Below, one piece after another: positions 4,761-5,058 of a DNA stretch of 5,058 nt. Location of the stretch: the NCBI GenBank assembly GCA_009926645.1, contig RFOO01000101.1, forward strand, positions 1-5,058, given 5' to 3'. Made by a program: the position numbers and the translations under genes. The notes beneath the pieces are model-generated. The model was not told the origin of the DNA and did not search any database. It saw only the letters and a program-made list of their open reading frames with translations. The DNA comes from a bacterium (GTDB lineage: Bacteria; Verrucomicrobiota; Verrucomicrobiia; Opitutales; UBA953). Every line of letters begins with the position of its first letter. Position 1 is the stretch's first letter.

Positions 4761-5058
4761 ACGACGGCCCCTTGTCGCTCTCGGAGACTCGCGAGTTGCT
4801 CGCACGTCTTTCGCACATGCCCAAAAAATGGTTAGGGCAAAACTTTTTAGTCGATGGCAATATCGTTCGTAAATCTCTCGAGTTAGGTGAAGTAAAACTG
4901 GGAGACGTTGTGGTCGAAATTGGTCCGGGGTTAGGAACACTGAGTCGCACACTTTTGGGAGCAGGGGCTGATTTACATGCCGTTGAAGCCGACTCCACCA
5001 TGGTCTATCATTTGCAAAGTTCACTCCAGTCGCGTTGGCCTCAAAGCTTTCATTTAAT
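4757..5058 (+). CDS. rsmA: 16S rRNA (adenine1518-N6/adenine1519-N6)-dimethyltransferase, 5' part
   Basis: Start of RsmA (KsgA), which dimethylates two adjacent adenosines near the 3' end of 16S rRNA late in small-subunit assembly, using S-adenosylmethionine. The frame is open to the window end, giving 100 residues of a protein usually near 260-280. KKWLGQNFLVD (23-33) is the family's N-terminal signature, and VVVEIGPGLGTLS (51-63) is the SAM-binding glycine loop. HAVEAD (74-79) supplies the acidic residue expected to hold the SAM ribose. The ATG at 4757 overlaps the trpC stop as ATGA, so translation is probably coupled; GAGAAG just before it is too close to be a normal ribosome site. An internal ATG at 4817 would start right before the signature and cannot be excluded. 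The second half of the gene lies outside the window. Confidence 0.95.
   Translation, partial: MNDGPLSLSETRELLARLSHMPKKWLGQNFLVDGNIVRKSLELGEVKLGDVVVEIGPGLGTLSRTLLGAGADLHAVEADSTMVYHLQSSLQSRWPQSFHL

Noticed and set aside
4787..4796. Ten-base palindrome ACTCGCGAGT in rsmA.
   Set aside because: Short, inside coding sequence, no second copy seen; expected by chance.
4708..5024. Minus-strand open frames opposite trpC and rsmA.
   Set aside because: Antisense to strongly supported motifs of RsmA (KKWLGQNFLVD, EIGPGLG); no motif of their own.

Overview
The window is a compact, gene-dense piece of a bacterial chromosome. No rRNA, tRNA, CRISPR array, insertion sequence or phage gene is visible, and no stretch over about 80 bases lacks a gene. 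Every full-length gene belongs to a recognisable housekeeping family. Base composition looks balanced and similar from gene to gene. TatA, riboflavin synthase, TrpC, MazG and RsmA all indicate a bacterium. Several genes have GTG or TTG as a possible start, and clear Shine-Dalgarno sites are scarce. A lineage in the Verrucomicrobiota/PVC direction is only an impression; the sequence alone does not settle the phylum.

Layout, left to right. (1) A minus-strand acylphosphatase, whose stop may overlap the start of another minus gene leaving the window at base 1. (2) Divergent from it on the plus strand, tatA, a strong intrinsic terminator, and riboflavin synthase (ribE) starting only a few bases after the terminator. 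(3) Converging on ribE, a four-gene minus-strand block transcribed in the order mazG, YgjP-type metallopeptidase, Nudix hydrolase, DUF374/LPLAT acyltransferase. The first three are joined by two one-base TAATG stop/start overlaps. The last junction instead carries a perfect 11-bp hairpin. (4) Divergent from mazG on the plus strand, trpC and the 5' part of rsmA, joined by an ATGA overlap. The rsmA reading frame runs off the right edge.

How the genes relate. MazG and the Nudix protein are both diphosphate-cleaving enzymes of the 'house-cleaning' kind, and their tight coupling around a putative zinc peptidase suggests co-translation. The acyltransferase at the end of the block points to envelope lipid modification. 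TatA is a membrane component of twin-arginine export. trpC makes the indole ring precursor of tryptophan, and rsmA dimethylates 16S rRNA; they share an mRNA but no obvious pathway.

I found no convincing undescribed system. The most interesting signals are regulatory or architectural: the terminator packed against the ribE start, the hairpin between the Nudix and acyltransferase genes, the repeated TAATG couplings, and the degenerate second half of MazG.
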